57,473 bases of DNA, from positions 1 to 57,473 of the forward strand of contig CATMRP010000008.1 of assembly GCA_950073835.1 (NCBI GenBank). The letters run 5' to 3'. Origin of the DNA: an uncultured Alteromonadaceae bacterium (lineage in GTDB: Bacteria; Pseudomonadota; Gammaproteobacteria; Enterobacterales; Alteromonadaceae). Of the stretch, positions 50,231-57,473 are shown one piece after another. The notes below the pieces were generated by a model. It saw only the letters and a list, made by a program, of their open reading frames with translations. It searched no databases and was not told the origin of the DNA. Every line of letters starts with the position of its first letter. Within the stretch, counting starts at the first letter, position 1. A program made the position numbers and the translations under genes.

Positions 50231-51724
50231 TTATTTTTTCTTTGTGATTTTGCTTTCGTACCAGCTGCGGTCTTCACGCGCCAGCAATCCTATCGAAGCC
50301 ACCGGGCCCCAGGTACCTGCCTGATAAGGCTCTGGCGGTTCATTACTGGTGCGCCATGCTGCCAGTATTGAATCTACCCAGGTCCACGCCTGTTCAATTT
50401 CGTCACGACGTACGAACAGCGCCTGGTTACCAAGCATCACTTCGAGTAACAGCTTCTCGTAGGCGTCCGGGATACGGTCGTCAGAGAATTCTTCCGAGAA
50501 GCTCAGGTTTAATTTGGATTTTTGCAGATCCATAGAGCCTGAACTGGTCAGTCCCGGCACCTTGTTCATTACGGTGATTTCAACACCTTCATCTGGCTGC
50601 AGACGAATAACCAGTTTGTTAGGTGGTAATGCACTGAAGCTTTCCGTAAACAGGTTATGCGGCTGACGTTTAAAGTAAATAACCACCTCAGATACCTTAG
50701 TAGGCAGGCGCTTACCGGTTCTCAGGTAAAACGGCACACCGGCCCAGCGCCAGTTGTCGATTTCGGCTTTGATCGCCACAAACGTTTCGGTTTTGCTTAC
50801 CGTATTGGCGTCATCTTCCTCAAGATAGCCCGGCACTTCCTTGCCTTTAACAAAACCAGCGGTGTACTGACCGCGTACGGTCACGTCATTAACGTTGCTG
50901 GCATTGATTGGGCGCAAGGCTTTAAGTACTTTTAATTTTTCGTCACGAATGCTGTCGGCGTTGAGGTTCGCAGGCGGCTCCATGGCAACCAGTGACAAAA
51001 TTTGCAGCAAGTGATTTTGTACCATGTCACGCATCTGACCGGCATCGTCGAAGTAGCCCCAACGGCCTTCAATGCCCACCGACTCCGCTACTGAAATCTG
51101 CACGTGGTCGATGCAGTTGTGATCCCAGTTGGTAGTAAAGATAGAGTTAGCGAAACGCAGTGCAATCAGGTTAAGTACCGTTTCTTTACCCAGGTAGTGG
51201 TCAATACGGTAAATCTGGGTTTCGTTGAAGTATTCAGCCACCTGTTCGTTGATGACCTTCGAGGATTTCAAATCGTGACCGATGGGCTTCTCCAGCACCA
51301 GGCGCACGCTTGAATCGATAATATTACAGCCGTGCAAACCGCGGCAGATGTCACCATAGATAGCTGGCGGTGTAGCCAGGTAACAAACCATGGTGCGATC
51401 CGGATTTACATGTGGCTCCAGTGCTGCGTAGCTGGCAATATCTTTCATGTCGATTTGCGCATACGCGAGCCTTTGTTTAAATTTGCCCCAGGTGTCTTCG
51501 CAAACCGTTTCACCGGCAAATTCAGCCAGCGCATTCTTAACTTCTTCAACGTAATCTTCCGAGGTCAGCTCCTGACGAGCCACACCTACGATCGTTGTAT
51601 CCGGATGCAACAACCCTGCTTTTTCGAGTTGGTATAAAGACGGCAACAGTTTGCGTCGAGAAAGGTCACCTTTGGTACCGAACAACACAAAATCGCAGGC
51701 TTCAAAAGAACTATCCATCACCAT
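50231..51724 (-). CDS. zwf: Glucose-6-phosphate 1-dehydrogenase
   Basis: Oxidises glucose-6-phosphate to the lactone, making NADPH. The 497 residues (E. coli 491) show the dinucleotide motif FGTKGDLSRRKLLPSLY and the substrate-binding signature RIDHYLGKE. First gene of the zwf-pgl-edd-glk-eda operon; a HexR-type operator lies about 90 bases upstream. The order differs from E. coli, where zwf is next to edd-eda without pgl or glk. Confidence 0.98.
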   Translation of the reverse strand: MVMDSSFEACDFVLFGTKGDLSRRKLLPSLYQLEKAGLLHPDTTIVGVARQELTSEDYVEEVKNALAEFAGETVCEDTWGKFKQRLAYAQIDMKDIASYAALEPHVNPDRTMVCYLATPPAIYGDICRGLHGCNIIDSSVRLVLEKPIGHDLKSSKVINEQVAEYFNETQIYRIDHYLGKETVLNLIALRFANSIFTTNWDHNCIDHVQISVAESVGIEGRWGYFDDAGQMRDMVQNHLLQILSLVAMEPPANLNADSIRDEKLKVLKALRPINASNVNDVTVRGQYTAGFVKGKEVPGYLEEDDANTVSKTETFVAIKAEIDNWRWAGVPFYLRTGKRLPTKVSEVVIYFKRQPHNLFTESFSALPPNKLVIRLQPDEGVEITVMNKVPGLTSSGSMDLQKSKLNLSFSEEFSDDRIPDAYEKLLLEVMLGNQALFVRRDEIEQAWTWVDSILAAWRTSNEPPEPYQAGTWGPVASIGLLAREDRSWYESKITKKK

Positions 51725-52267
51725 GAATTTGGCCTTATTTCAATTTATACAGTGGGCTGCTGTCATACAGCATGCCATCGTGGTAATTTGTTGCCATATA
51801 GTTAACAACAAATGTAGTAAAATTACAACTTTTGTTTCGCATTTGAATTAACAAAAATCTTTGCTCGCAGATTCTCACCCTAACCTATACATAGCGCGGA
51901 CTTAATCGTGTAAGTTTAGTCTAAATACAACCAAAGTAGTAATCAATAAAAAGGCTCTGAAACCGCTTATTTACCCGCCTTGTTACTTCGAACTATGACA
52001 CTGTGGTTGGTTTGGAGCATCAGTCTGTTGTGCACTATTTTTGCAGTCATCAAGCTAATTCATTTTGCCATTGGTCATACAATATTAATTAAAAGGCCCT
52101 CGCCAATAACCGCCATTTTTTGAATTTGATCATCCTGAAGTTTAATTTCGAGATGAAATACCGCAAATCATGTTAATAAATTACATTTTTCTTGTACGAT
52201 CTTTCATATTCAGTAGTATAGCGCTTGGGAGAACACACTTTTCACACTCAGTGTTATTGAAAATAAT
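51725..52267. other. 543-base divergent control region between zwf and hexR
   Basis: No gene is visible. It is AT-rich and contains the HexR-type operator at 51813-51827 on the zwf side. The hexR side (about 51850-52267) shows no operator I could recognise and only a poor ribosome site before the hexR ATG. Confidence 0.6.
51813..51827 (-). promoter_or_regulatory. HexR-type operator upstream of zwf
   Basis: TGTAGTAAAATTACA fits the HexR palindrome TGTARTWWWAWTACA described for Shewanella at every position. It lies 89-103 bases before the zwf start. Position over a likely promoter suggests repression of the operon by HexR in the absence of KDPG. Confidence 0.8.
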
Positions 52268-53124
52268 ATGAATATTTTAGAAAAAATCACACAGCACAAA
52301 TCTGCGTTCAGTAAATCGGAGCGAAAGGTGGCAGAAGTGATACTGGCGAATCCTCAGTCGGCGATCCATTCCAGTATAGCAACTCTGGCTAAAATGTCAG
52401 ATGTCAGCGAACCAACGGTTAACCGTTTCTGTCGCCGTCTTGACACCAAGGGCTTTCCGGATTTTAAACTTCACCTGGCGCAAAGCCTGGCCAACGGCAC
52501 GCCTTATGTAAACCGGCATGTAGACGAAAACGACGGCCCGGACGAATATACCAATAAGATCTTTGAATCGACTATGGCGTCGCTGGAAGTGGCTCGTCAG
52601 TCGGTGTGTGTAAACACCGTCAACCGAGTGGTTGACCTGTTAACCCAGGCACAGCGTATCTCATTCTTCGGCCTGGGTGCCTCAGCATCTGTCGCTCATA
52701 TGCATTGAATAAGTTTTTCCGTTTTAATGTACCAGTGGTGTATTTCGAAGATATTCTGATGCAGCGCATGAGCTGTATGAACTGTAATTCAGGCGATGTC
52801 GTTATGTTGTTTTCACACACCGGCCGCACCAAGAGCCTGGTAGAAATCGCCCAAATAGCCAAAGCCAATGACGCTACGGTAGTAGGCATTACATCGGCTG
52901 ACAGCCCCCTGGCGAATGAGTGTACCTATGTGTTATCGCTGGAAGTTCCGGAAGATACCGATATGTATATGCCAATGGCGTCACGGATTGCCCAGTTGAC
53001 GCTTATCGATGTCCTGGCGACCGGGTTTACCCTGCGTCGTGGCAATAAATTCCGTGAAAACCTTAAACGTGTAAAAGATACGCTGAGAGGCTCTCGTTAC
53101 GAAAAACGCGGCAACGAAGCCTGA
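52268..53124 (+). pseudogene. hexR: hexR, frameshifted RpiR-family regulator
   Basis: HexR is the KDPG-responsive regulator of central carbon genes (N-terminal HTH_6, C-terminal SIS domain; about 284 residues). The first frame (52268-52708) gives the HTH part and the start of the SIS domain (FFGLGASASVAH) and then stops at TGA. The second frame (from about 52699) continues with LNKFFRFNVPVVYFEDI to 53124. Restoring one base between 52699 and 52700 (CAT-G-ATG) gives a 285-residue protein with the expected junction VAHDALNKFF. The break is inside the effector-binding domain, so two working half-proteins are unlikely. Either a real loss-of-function mutation or a single-base sequence error. Confidence 0.88.
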
Positions 53125-53133
53125 ACAATCCTG

Positions 53134-53160
53134 GCGGGTGGATTTTGCTGCCCGCTTCTT
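53134..53160 (+). terminator. Probable terminator after hexR
   Basis: GCGGG (53134-53138) pairs with CCCGC (53151-53155) and TTCTTT follows. The stem is short but GC-rich. Confidence 0.5.
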
Positions 53161-53333
53161 TATGTTGCGCTAATTTTTTTGATAATACTTCCCCCCTTCT
53201 CAATGCCCTTGCCAGGGCGCTCATAAAGGCTTAGCGGCTCATTTGTGTTACTTTTTATTGCCACTGCTGTTCCGACCAATATAAAGAATCTTTAATCAAC
53301 CATTCACAATTTGGTCAAATTCGTCTACTATTT

Positions 53334-53348
53334 TGTAATTAAATTACG
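53334..53348 (+). promoter_or_regulatory. HexR-type operator upstream of pyk
   Basis: TGTAATTAAATTACG matches the HexR palindrome except for the last base. It lies 68-82 bases before the pyk ATG and overlaps the position of the -35 element for the -10-like TATACT at 53364-53369. Confidence 0.7.
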
Positions 53349-53363
53349 AAATAGATTTTCAGC

Positions 53364-53369
53364 TATACT
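53364..53369 (+). promoter_or_regulatory. Candidate -10 element of pyk
   Basis: TATACT, 5 of 6 to the sigma-70 consensus, 46 bases before the pyk ATG. The -35 region spaced for it falls inside the HexR-type box. Confidence 0.45.
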
Positions 53370-53415
53370 TAATCACTGGTTGTCCCAACTAAACTATTAA
53401 CAAGCGATAACACAC

Positions 53416-54852
53416 ATGACTAGAAGAACGAAAATCCTGGCTACCTTAGGGCCTGCTACAGACACGCAAGAAAAAATTGAAGCGATTATTGCCGCCGGCG
53501 CAAACGTAGTACGCATGAATTTTTCCCATGGCCAGGCCGAAGATCATATTGAGCGCGCCAAGCGTGTACGCGCTGCCGCTGCCAAACTGGGTAAATACGT
53601 CGCGATTTTAGGCGATCTGCAAGGGCCAAAAATCCGGGTTTCACGCTTTGCTAACGACAAAGTCTTCCTTAAGGAAGGTGATCCCTTTGTGCTGGATGCC
53701 GAACTTGACCGCGATGCAGGTAATGAGCAACAAGTCGGTATCGATTATAAAGCGCTGCCTGATGACGTTAGTACTGGCGATATCCTGTTACTCGACGATG
53801 GCCGTATTCAATTAGAAGTGACCGGCGTTGAAGGCCGTAAAGTGCTGACCAAAGTAACCGTTGGCGGCAAGCTGTCTAATAATAAAGGTATTAACCGCCT
53901 GGGTGGCGGGTTGTCTGCTGAAGCACTGACTGAAAAAGACAAGCGTGACATTCTTACCGCCGCAGAAATTGGCGTAGATTACCTTGCGGTCTCTTTCCCA
54001 CGCAGCGGTGCGGACTTGAACTATGCTCGTGAACTGGCTGAAGCAGCTGGCTGTAAAGCCAAAATCTGCGCCAAGGTAGAACGTGCAGAGGCCGTTGCCA
54101 CAGATGAAGCCATTGATGACATTATCAGCGCATCTGATGCGGTCATGGTTGCGCGAGGCGATTTGGGTGTGGAAATTGGTGATGCCGAATTGGTGGGTGT
54201 TCAGAAAAAACTGATCGCCCGCTCTCGCCAGTTAAACAAGGTCGTTATCACGGCAACCCAGATGATGGAGTCGATGATTGAAAGTCCAATGCCTACCCGT
54301 GCAGAGGTGATGGACGTAGCTAACGCCGTACTGGACGGCACCGATGCAGTCATGCTCTCAGCAGAAACAGCAGCGGGCAGTTATCCGGTTGAAACGGTAA
54401 AAGCCATGGCCCGCGTTTGTGAAGGCGCAGAAACCCATCCAAGCGTGAAAATCTCCAAGCACCGTATGGACGAACTCTTTGGTTCAGTGCACGAGACCAT
54501 CGCCTTATCAGCGGTTTATGCAGCTAACCACTTACCAGGGGTGAAAGCTATTGTAGGCCTGACAGAAAGTGGCAGCACGCCGCGATTAATGTCGCGGATC
54601 ACCACTACCCTGCCTATTGTTGCCATGTCACGTCATGAAGAAACGCTCAATCTGATGGCGTTATATCGTGGCGTAAAGCCGGTTTTCTTTGACTCTCGTG
54701 ACAGCGCACCTGGTGAGCTGCGTAAAGATGTCGTCGCATTGCTGAAAGAGAAAAACCTGGTGGAGAACGGTGATATCGTGATCCTGACCCACGGTGACCG
54801 CATGGAAACCATCGGCGCTACTGACGCAATTAAAATTATCGTCGTTGAATAA
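53416..54852 (+). CDS. pyk: Pyruvate kinase
   Basis: Converts phosphoenolpyruvate and ADP to pyruvate and ATP. The 478 residues match the PykA (type II, AMP-activated) length. Marks: [20 protein letters not shown], the catalytic-loop segment [13 protein letters not shown] and the signature [20 protein letters not shown]. It is next to hexR and carries a HexR-type box, as in other Alteromonadales. Ends with a hairpin. Confidence 0.97.
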   Translation: MTRRTKILATLGPATDTQEKIEAIIAAGANVVRMNFSHGQAEDHIERAKRVRAAAAKLGKYVAILGDLQGPKIRVSRFANDKVFLKEGDPFVLDAELDRDAGNEQQVGIDYKALPDDVSTGDILLLDDGRIQLEVTGVEGRKVLTKVTVGGKLSNNKGINRLGGGLSAEALTEKDKRDILTAAEIGVDYLAVSFPRSGADLNYARELAEAAGCKAKICAKVERAEAVATDEAIDDIISASDAVMVARGDLGVEIGDAELVGVQKKLIARSRQLNKVVITATQMMESMIESPMPTRAEVMDVANAVLDGTDAVMLSAETAAGSYPVETVKAMARVCEGAETHPSVKISKHRMDELFGSVHETIALSAVYAANHLPGVKAIVGLTESGSTPRLMSRITTTLPIVAMSRHEETLNLMALYRGVKPVFFDSRDSAPGELRKDVVALLKEKNLVENGDIVILTHGDRMETIGATDAIKIIVVE

Positions 54853-55315
54853 ATAATACGCTGTTTGCTGATGCCGGAGACGCCAAAGGCGTTTTCCGGC
54901 ATCAATATGAGTGATACTCCATAACCAGCTAATCACCTGCACCAGTTACACTTTTTATCAATCATCAGAGCTCCGGTGAGCCAATTGCTCAATACATTTT
55001 AATGCCCGCCTTAGCTTGAGCAACTTGTTAGCACCTGCAATTATCAACAAAAGTGACCCGCCACCAGCGCAGCCAGATTATTAAAACCTGTGCCCGGAGA
55101 GTCCATTACGACCATGTCACTTTTCTTACCAACATCTTGTCACCGTGAAAAATTGCGACACATTTAGAACGCGTAACCAGTCTGCGCTGAGAAAATAACA
55201 ACAAAATAAAAATAAACCATTGTTTAATCGAGCAATTTACAACCTGGCATAGCACTCGCTTTATAAAATATGACATTCCCCGTTATGGGGTCATTCATCA
55301 AATTGGAGTGTATAT
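54853..55315. other. 463-base intergenic region after pyk
   Basis: Apart from the hairpin at 54869-54904 I see nothing recognisable. The right part presumably holds the promoter of the DUF4168 gene, which has the ribosome site TTGGAG 9 bases before ATG. Confidence 0.5.
54869..54904 (+). terminator. Hairpin downstream of pyk
   Basis: TGATGCCGGA (54869-54878) pairs with TCCGGCATCA (54895-54904), and an inner ACGCC/GGCGT extends the stem. There is no T tract, so it may act as an RNA-stabilising or rho-linked end rather than an intrinsic terminator. Confidence 0.5.
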
Positions 55316-55720
55316 ATGACACGACTTGTAAAACTCATTGCCTTAACGCTTTCTCTTACCACCGGCGCCGTTTCTTCGGTTTACGCAGCCCAGAAAGTGC
55401 AGAACAACGAAAAAGCAATAAATCAAATTCAGACTTCTGTTGAACAACAACAGTTTGATGATTCAACGTTAGAAAAATTTACCGTTGCCATGTATGCGGT
55501 ACAAGATGTCGCCAAAGAGTTTGAGGTTAAGTTGCAACAAGAGCAATCCACCGAAAAACAGCAACAATTGCAAGCGAATGCACGTGAAGCGATGGTTGAC
55601 GAAATAAAACAAGCTGGCCTGGAGGTAAAAACCTATACCACTATCGCTCAGTTGGTGCGTCAGGATGAAGCGCTTCGCCAACGGGTAATGAACATCGTTA
55701 ACGACCAGGACAATAGCTAA
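55316..55720 (+). CDS. Exported DUF4168 protein
   Basis: A 134-residue protein with a signal peptide (first 24 residues, ending SSVYA). The mature part is all-helical and Gln-rich: FDDSTLEKFTVAMYAVQDV, a coiled stretch, and a last helix pair LEVKTYTTIAQLVRQDEALRQ typical of DUF4168. Family function is not known; members occur in cyanobacteria and many proteobacteria as periplasmic proteins. Single gene ending in a strong terminator. Confidence 0.78.
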   Translation: MTRLVKLIALTLSLTTGAVSSVYAAQKVQNNEKAINQIQTSVEQQQFDDSTLEKFTVAMYAVQDVAKEFEVKLQQEQSTEKQQQLQANAREAMVDEIKQAGLEVKTYTTIAQLVRQDEALRQRVMNIVNDQDNS

Positions 55721-55737
55721 CCACATCCATCTACCAT

Positions 55738-55762
55738 GCGCCGCCAACAGGCGGCGCTTTTT
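55738..55762 (+). terminator. Rho-independent terminator of the DUF4168 gene
   Basis: GCGCCGCC (55738-55745) and GGCGGCGC (55750-55757) around AACA, followed by TTTTT. Textbook form. Confidence 0.93.
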
Positions 55763-55791
55763 CTCTGTAAATATCAGGGCCAGAGTGGCCG

Positions 55792-56343
55792 TTATGCCAA
55801 TACAGTAAAGTAATCTTCCGGTTCAAGTGCTGGCTTAGGGGCGGCGTCCTGGGCTGGCGTACCAAGATATAAGAAGCCAACAATTTCGTTGTCGGCAGAT
55901 ACACCCAGTCCTTCTTTTACGATTTCGCAATGGGCATATTCGCCGGTGCGCCACATGCCCTGAAAGCCCTGGGCAACCGCAGCCATTTGCATGGCCATAG
56001 CAGCACAACTGGCCGAGGCAAACTGTTCTATGTGAGGCACTTTTTCGTGTTCCTGATAGGCTGTGGTGATCACAATGATCATCGGTGCACGAGTGGGTAA
56101 TTGCGGTGCGCGCTGAATTTCACGTTCCGTTTTATCATTATCAATCGCGGACTGCTCAAACAATGCGCCGAGCTTATCGAGCCCCTTACCCTCACACACA
56201 ATAAATCGCCATGGTTTAAGCGCTGCGTGATCAGGTGCATGTAATGCTGCGCGTTTAATATTCTCTAACGCCTCACCAGCCGGTGCCGGCGCGGTAAGTC
56301 GGGGCTGCGAGCGACGATTGATAACAAGTTCCAGTGCATCCAT
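55792..56343 (-). CDS. ydjA: YdjA-like NAD(P)H nitroreductase
   Basis: A 183-residue FMN nitroreductase very like E. coli YdjA (183 residues), a small dimeric enzyme. Marks: INRRSQPRLTAPAP at the N-terminus, the FMN-binding HAPDHAALKPWRFIV, and GFQGMWRTGEYA. Physiological substrate not known. In E. coli ydjA is beside sppA and ansA; a probable sppA begins at the right end of this window, which supports the identification. Confidence 0.92.
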   Translation of the reverse strand: MDALELVINRRSQPRLTAPAPAGEALENIKRAALHAPDHAALKPWRFIVCEGKGLDKLGALFEQSAIDNDKTEREIQRAPQLPTRAPMIIVITTAYQEHEKVPHIEQFASASCAAMAMQMAAVAQGFQGMWRTGEYAHCEIVKEGLGVSADNEIVGFLYLGTPAQDAAPKPALEPEDYFTVLA

Positions 56344-56453
56344 GGTGCTCTCCTTCTGGCAAAATAATTTAGTGTACCCGTGCTGATACGGGCTATTTCA
56401 CAAAAAGACCAGCATACTGGCAAGTGGTTTTAGTGCAATCCCCGAATAAAAAT

Positions 56454-57071
56454 TTATTGGCGATTAAAATGCCGCGCCAGATAATAATCAACACTTACAT
56501 AACGCCCGCCACCAAAGCAGAATAGCACCATGAGCATAATAAAATAGGTTGCTGCAAACTCTATCCCGTTGTTTAGGATCACAAAGTTTCCGCTGGACGT
56601 CAGCCAGTCTATGTAACCATGCTCGTTGAGAATGGCCTTTGCGGCAGACAGTTTTTCGGGTGCTGCCATGACAGACTCATTCAATAGCAATGTGCCATCT
56701 GCCAGCCAGCTACCAGCATCGGCAATGGCTGGCCATCCGTGTTGCCCATGTACAGTGACCATGGCTACCACCATGGTTACCATCAAAGGAATGGCGGTTA
56801 ACCGCGTAGCAAGACCAAGTACTAACAACGCAGCCCCAATAAACTCACTCAAAGCAGCCAGGCCAGCCAGTAAAAATGGCATTGGCAATCCTAGCCCATA
56901 GTCCGGATCACCAAACCATTCCACTGTGCTGTCAAAGTTAGCCAGTTTCTGCCAACCTGCCTGTGCCATAACAGGGGCAAGGTATAACCTTGTTAATAAT
57001 AAGGGGATACCGCTTAAAGAGGTCGCCGTCCCATTTAATTTAGTATTTAACTTACGGATAATTGCGCTCAC
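56454..57071 (-). CDS. DoxX-family membrane protein
   Basis: A 205-residue DoxX/DoxD-type integral membrane protein with four or so hydrophobic segments (about 22-40, 60-85, 90-108, 165-185). Family features are LLLTRLYLAPVMAQAGWQKL at the N-terminus and ALSEFIGAALLVLGLATR. An extra loop of about 50 residues (ATVHGQHG to LTSSGN region) contains aromatic and acidic residues. Related proteins take part in thiosulfate or thiol redox systems; function here unknown. Own ribosome site unclear. Confidence 0.82.
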   Translation of the reverse strand: MSAIIRKLNTKLNGTATSLSGIPLLLTRLYLAPVMAQAGWQKLANFDSTVEWFGDPDYGLGLPMPFLLAGLAALSEFIGAALLVLGLATRLTAIPLMVTMVVAMVTVHGQHGWPAIADAGSWLADGTLLLNESVMAAPEKLSAAKAILNEHGYIDWLTSSGNFVILNNGIEFAATYFIMLMVLFCFGGGRYVSVDYYLARHFNRQ

Positions 57072-57136
57072 TACGCTTTACCTCAATAATGCCAGGTACG
57101 ATTAAGACCGCGGGATAACGTTTTTTCTTTCATTCA

Positions 57137-57325
57137 ATGAGTCGTTTTTCTGAGTTAATGCAAAAGGGTCAGCGCAAGGTCAATTACAGGCAACGCCAGG
57201 GGCGCCTGTTAATGACTTTGTCTGATAAGCAGCACAGGGCCATTGCCAGATTGATTCAGCAATGGCTGGATGAAAGTCCTGATTCACCTGCTGCATCAGG
57301 TACAGCTAAGAAGCGTCATCGATAG
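57137..57325 (+). CDS. Small basic protein of unknown function
   Basis: A 62-residue, Arg/Lys/Gln-rich protein. N-terminal half [20 protein letters not shown], then a helix LSDKQHRAIARLIQQWLDES and a disordered basic tail. I do not recognise the family. It is the only frame between the DoxX gene and the probable sppA, and has no strong ribosome site, so it could also be noncoding. Confidence 0.45.
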   Translation: MSRFSELMQKGQRKVNYRQRQGRLLMTLSDKQHRAIARLIQQWLDESPDSPAASGTAKKRHR

Positions 57326-57415
57326 AGGCAATAACATTTCATTACAAAATTAACTCGCGATAATTTTTTGAATCGATAACATTAGATTGTTTTGTCAATT
57401 AGGTAAGTAGTCAGT

Positions 57416-57473
57416 ATGGCCGAAAAAAGTAAAAGCTGGACCAAAGCTCTGTTTGTGGGGTTATGGACCGCCC
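57416..57473 (+). CDS. sppA: Probable signal peptide peptidase SppA (first 19 codons; runs off the right edge)
   Basis: The frame starting ATG 57416 reads MAEKSKSWTKALFVGLWTA, a basic N-terminus entering a hydrophobic segment. This resembles SppA N-termini, and ydjA-sppA-ansA neighbourhood in E. coli fits, but 19 residues are too few for certainty. Confidence 0.5.
   Translation, partial: MAEKSKSWTKALFVGLWTA

Noticed and set aside
52690-52715. Programmed frameshift in hexR
   Set aside because: No slippery heptamer or stimulating structure is visible, and intact HexR proteins are encoded in one frame; a missing base is simpler.

Overview
The window reads as chromosomal DNA of a marine gammaproteobacterium of the Alteromonadales (Alteromonas/Shewanella side). 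The main reasons are the conserved block leuS-lptE-holA-nadD-rsfS-rlmH-mrdA-rodA-rlpA-dacA-ybeD-lipB-lipA, an Entner-Doudoroff operon next to hexR and pyk with HexR-type operators, a DUF2989 lipoprotein and a SonM-like methyltransferase. Genes are densely packed and mostly housekeeping. I saw no tRNA, rRNA, insertion sequence, prophage or CRISPR array. The assignment is by protein resemblance and gene order from memory; no database search was run.

Layout. 1-836: 5' part of ftsH (minus). 837-1457: a gene-free gap with a sigma-32-like promoter pointing at ftsH and a strongly foldable segment, where many relatives carry rlmE. 1458-5709: yhbY, an SDR oxidoreductase, a Lon-type protease and a periplasmic SRPBCC protein. 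5892-18806: the leuS-to-lipA block for LPS assembly, DNA polymerase delta, NAD, ribosome maturation, cell elongation and lipoate. 18799-22450: two membrane diguanylate cyclases of the same architecture. 22487-23525: a SonM-type alpha-N-methyltransferase followed by a 68-residue peptide gene, a likely split borosin (backbone N-methylated RiPP) system. 23681-29192: asparaginase, a DUF2797 protein and a four-gene operon (GTG-started small protein, DUF349 protein, YeaC, zinc-ribbon membrane protein). 29385-35391: AGCS symporter, M14 carboxypeptidase, a long GAPDH, DUF2989 lipoprotein, msrB. 35422-43679: gnd, then malQ-glgB-glgX (glycogen/maltodextrin). 43912-54852: gapA, hexose-6-phosphate mutarotase, the zwf-pgl-edd-glk-eda operon, a frameshifted hexR, and pyk. 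55316-57473: DUF4168 protein, nitroreductase, DoxX protein, a small basic protein and the first codons of a probable sppA.

How it works together. Glucans from GlgX/GlgB/MalQ action and free glucose (Glk) feed glucose-6-phosphate into Zwf-Pgl. 6-Phosphogluconate then goes either through Edd-Eda to pyruvate and GAP or through Gnd to pentose phosphates; GAP continues through GapA and Pyk. HexR normally coordinates this network. Its operators are present at zwf and pyk, but the hexR frame is broken by one missing base, which is either a real loss of control or a sequence error.

The items most worth following up are the borosin pair, the gene-free ftsH leader, and the hexR frameshift.
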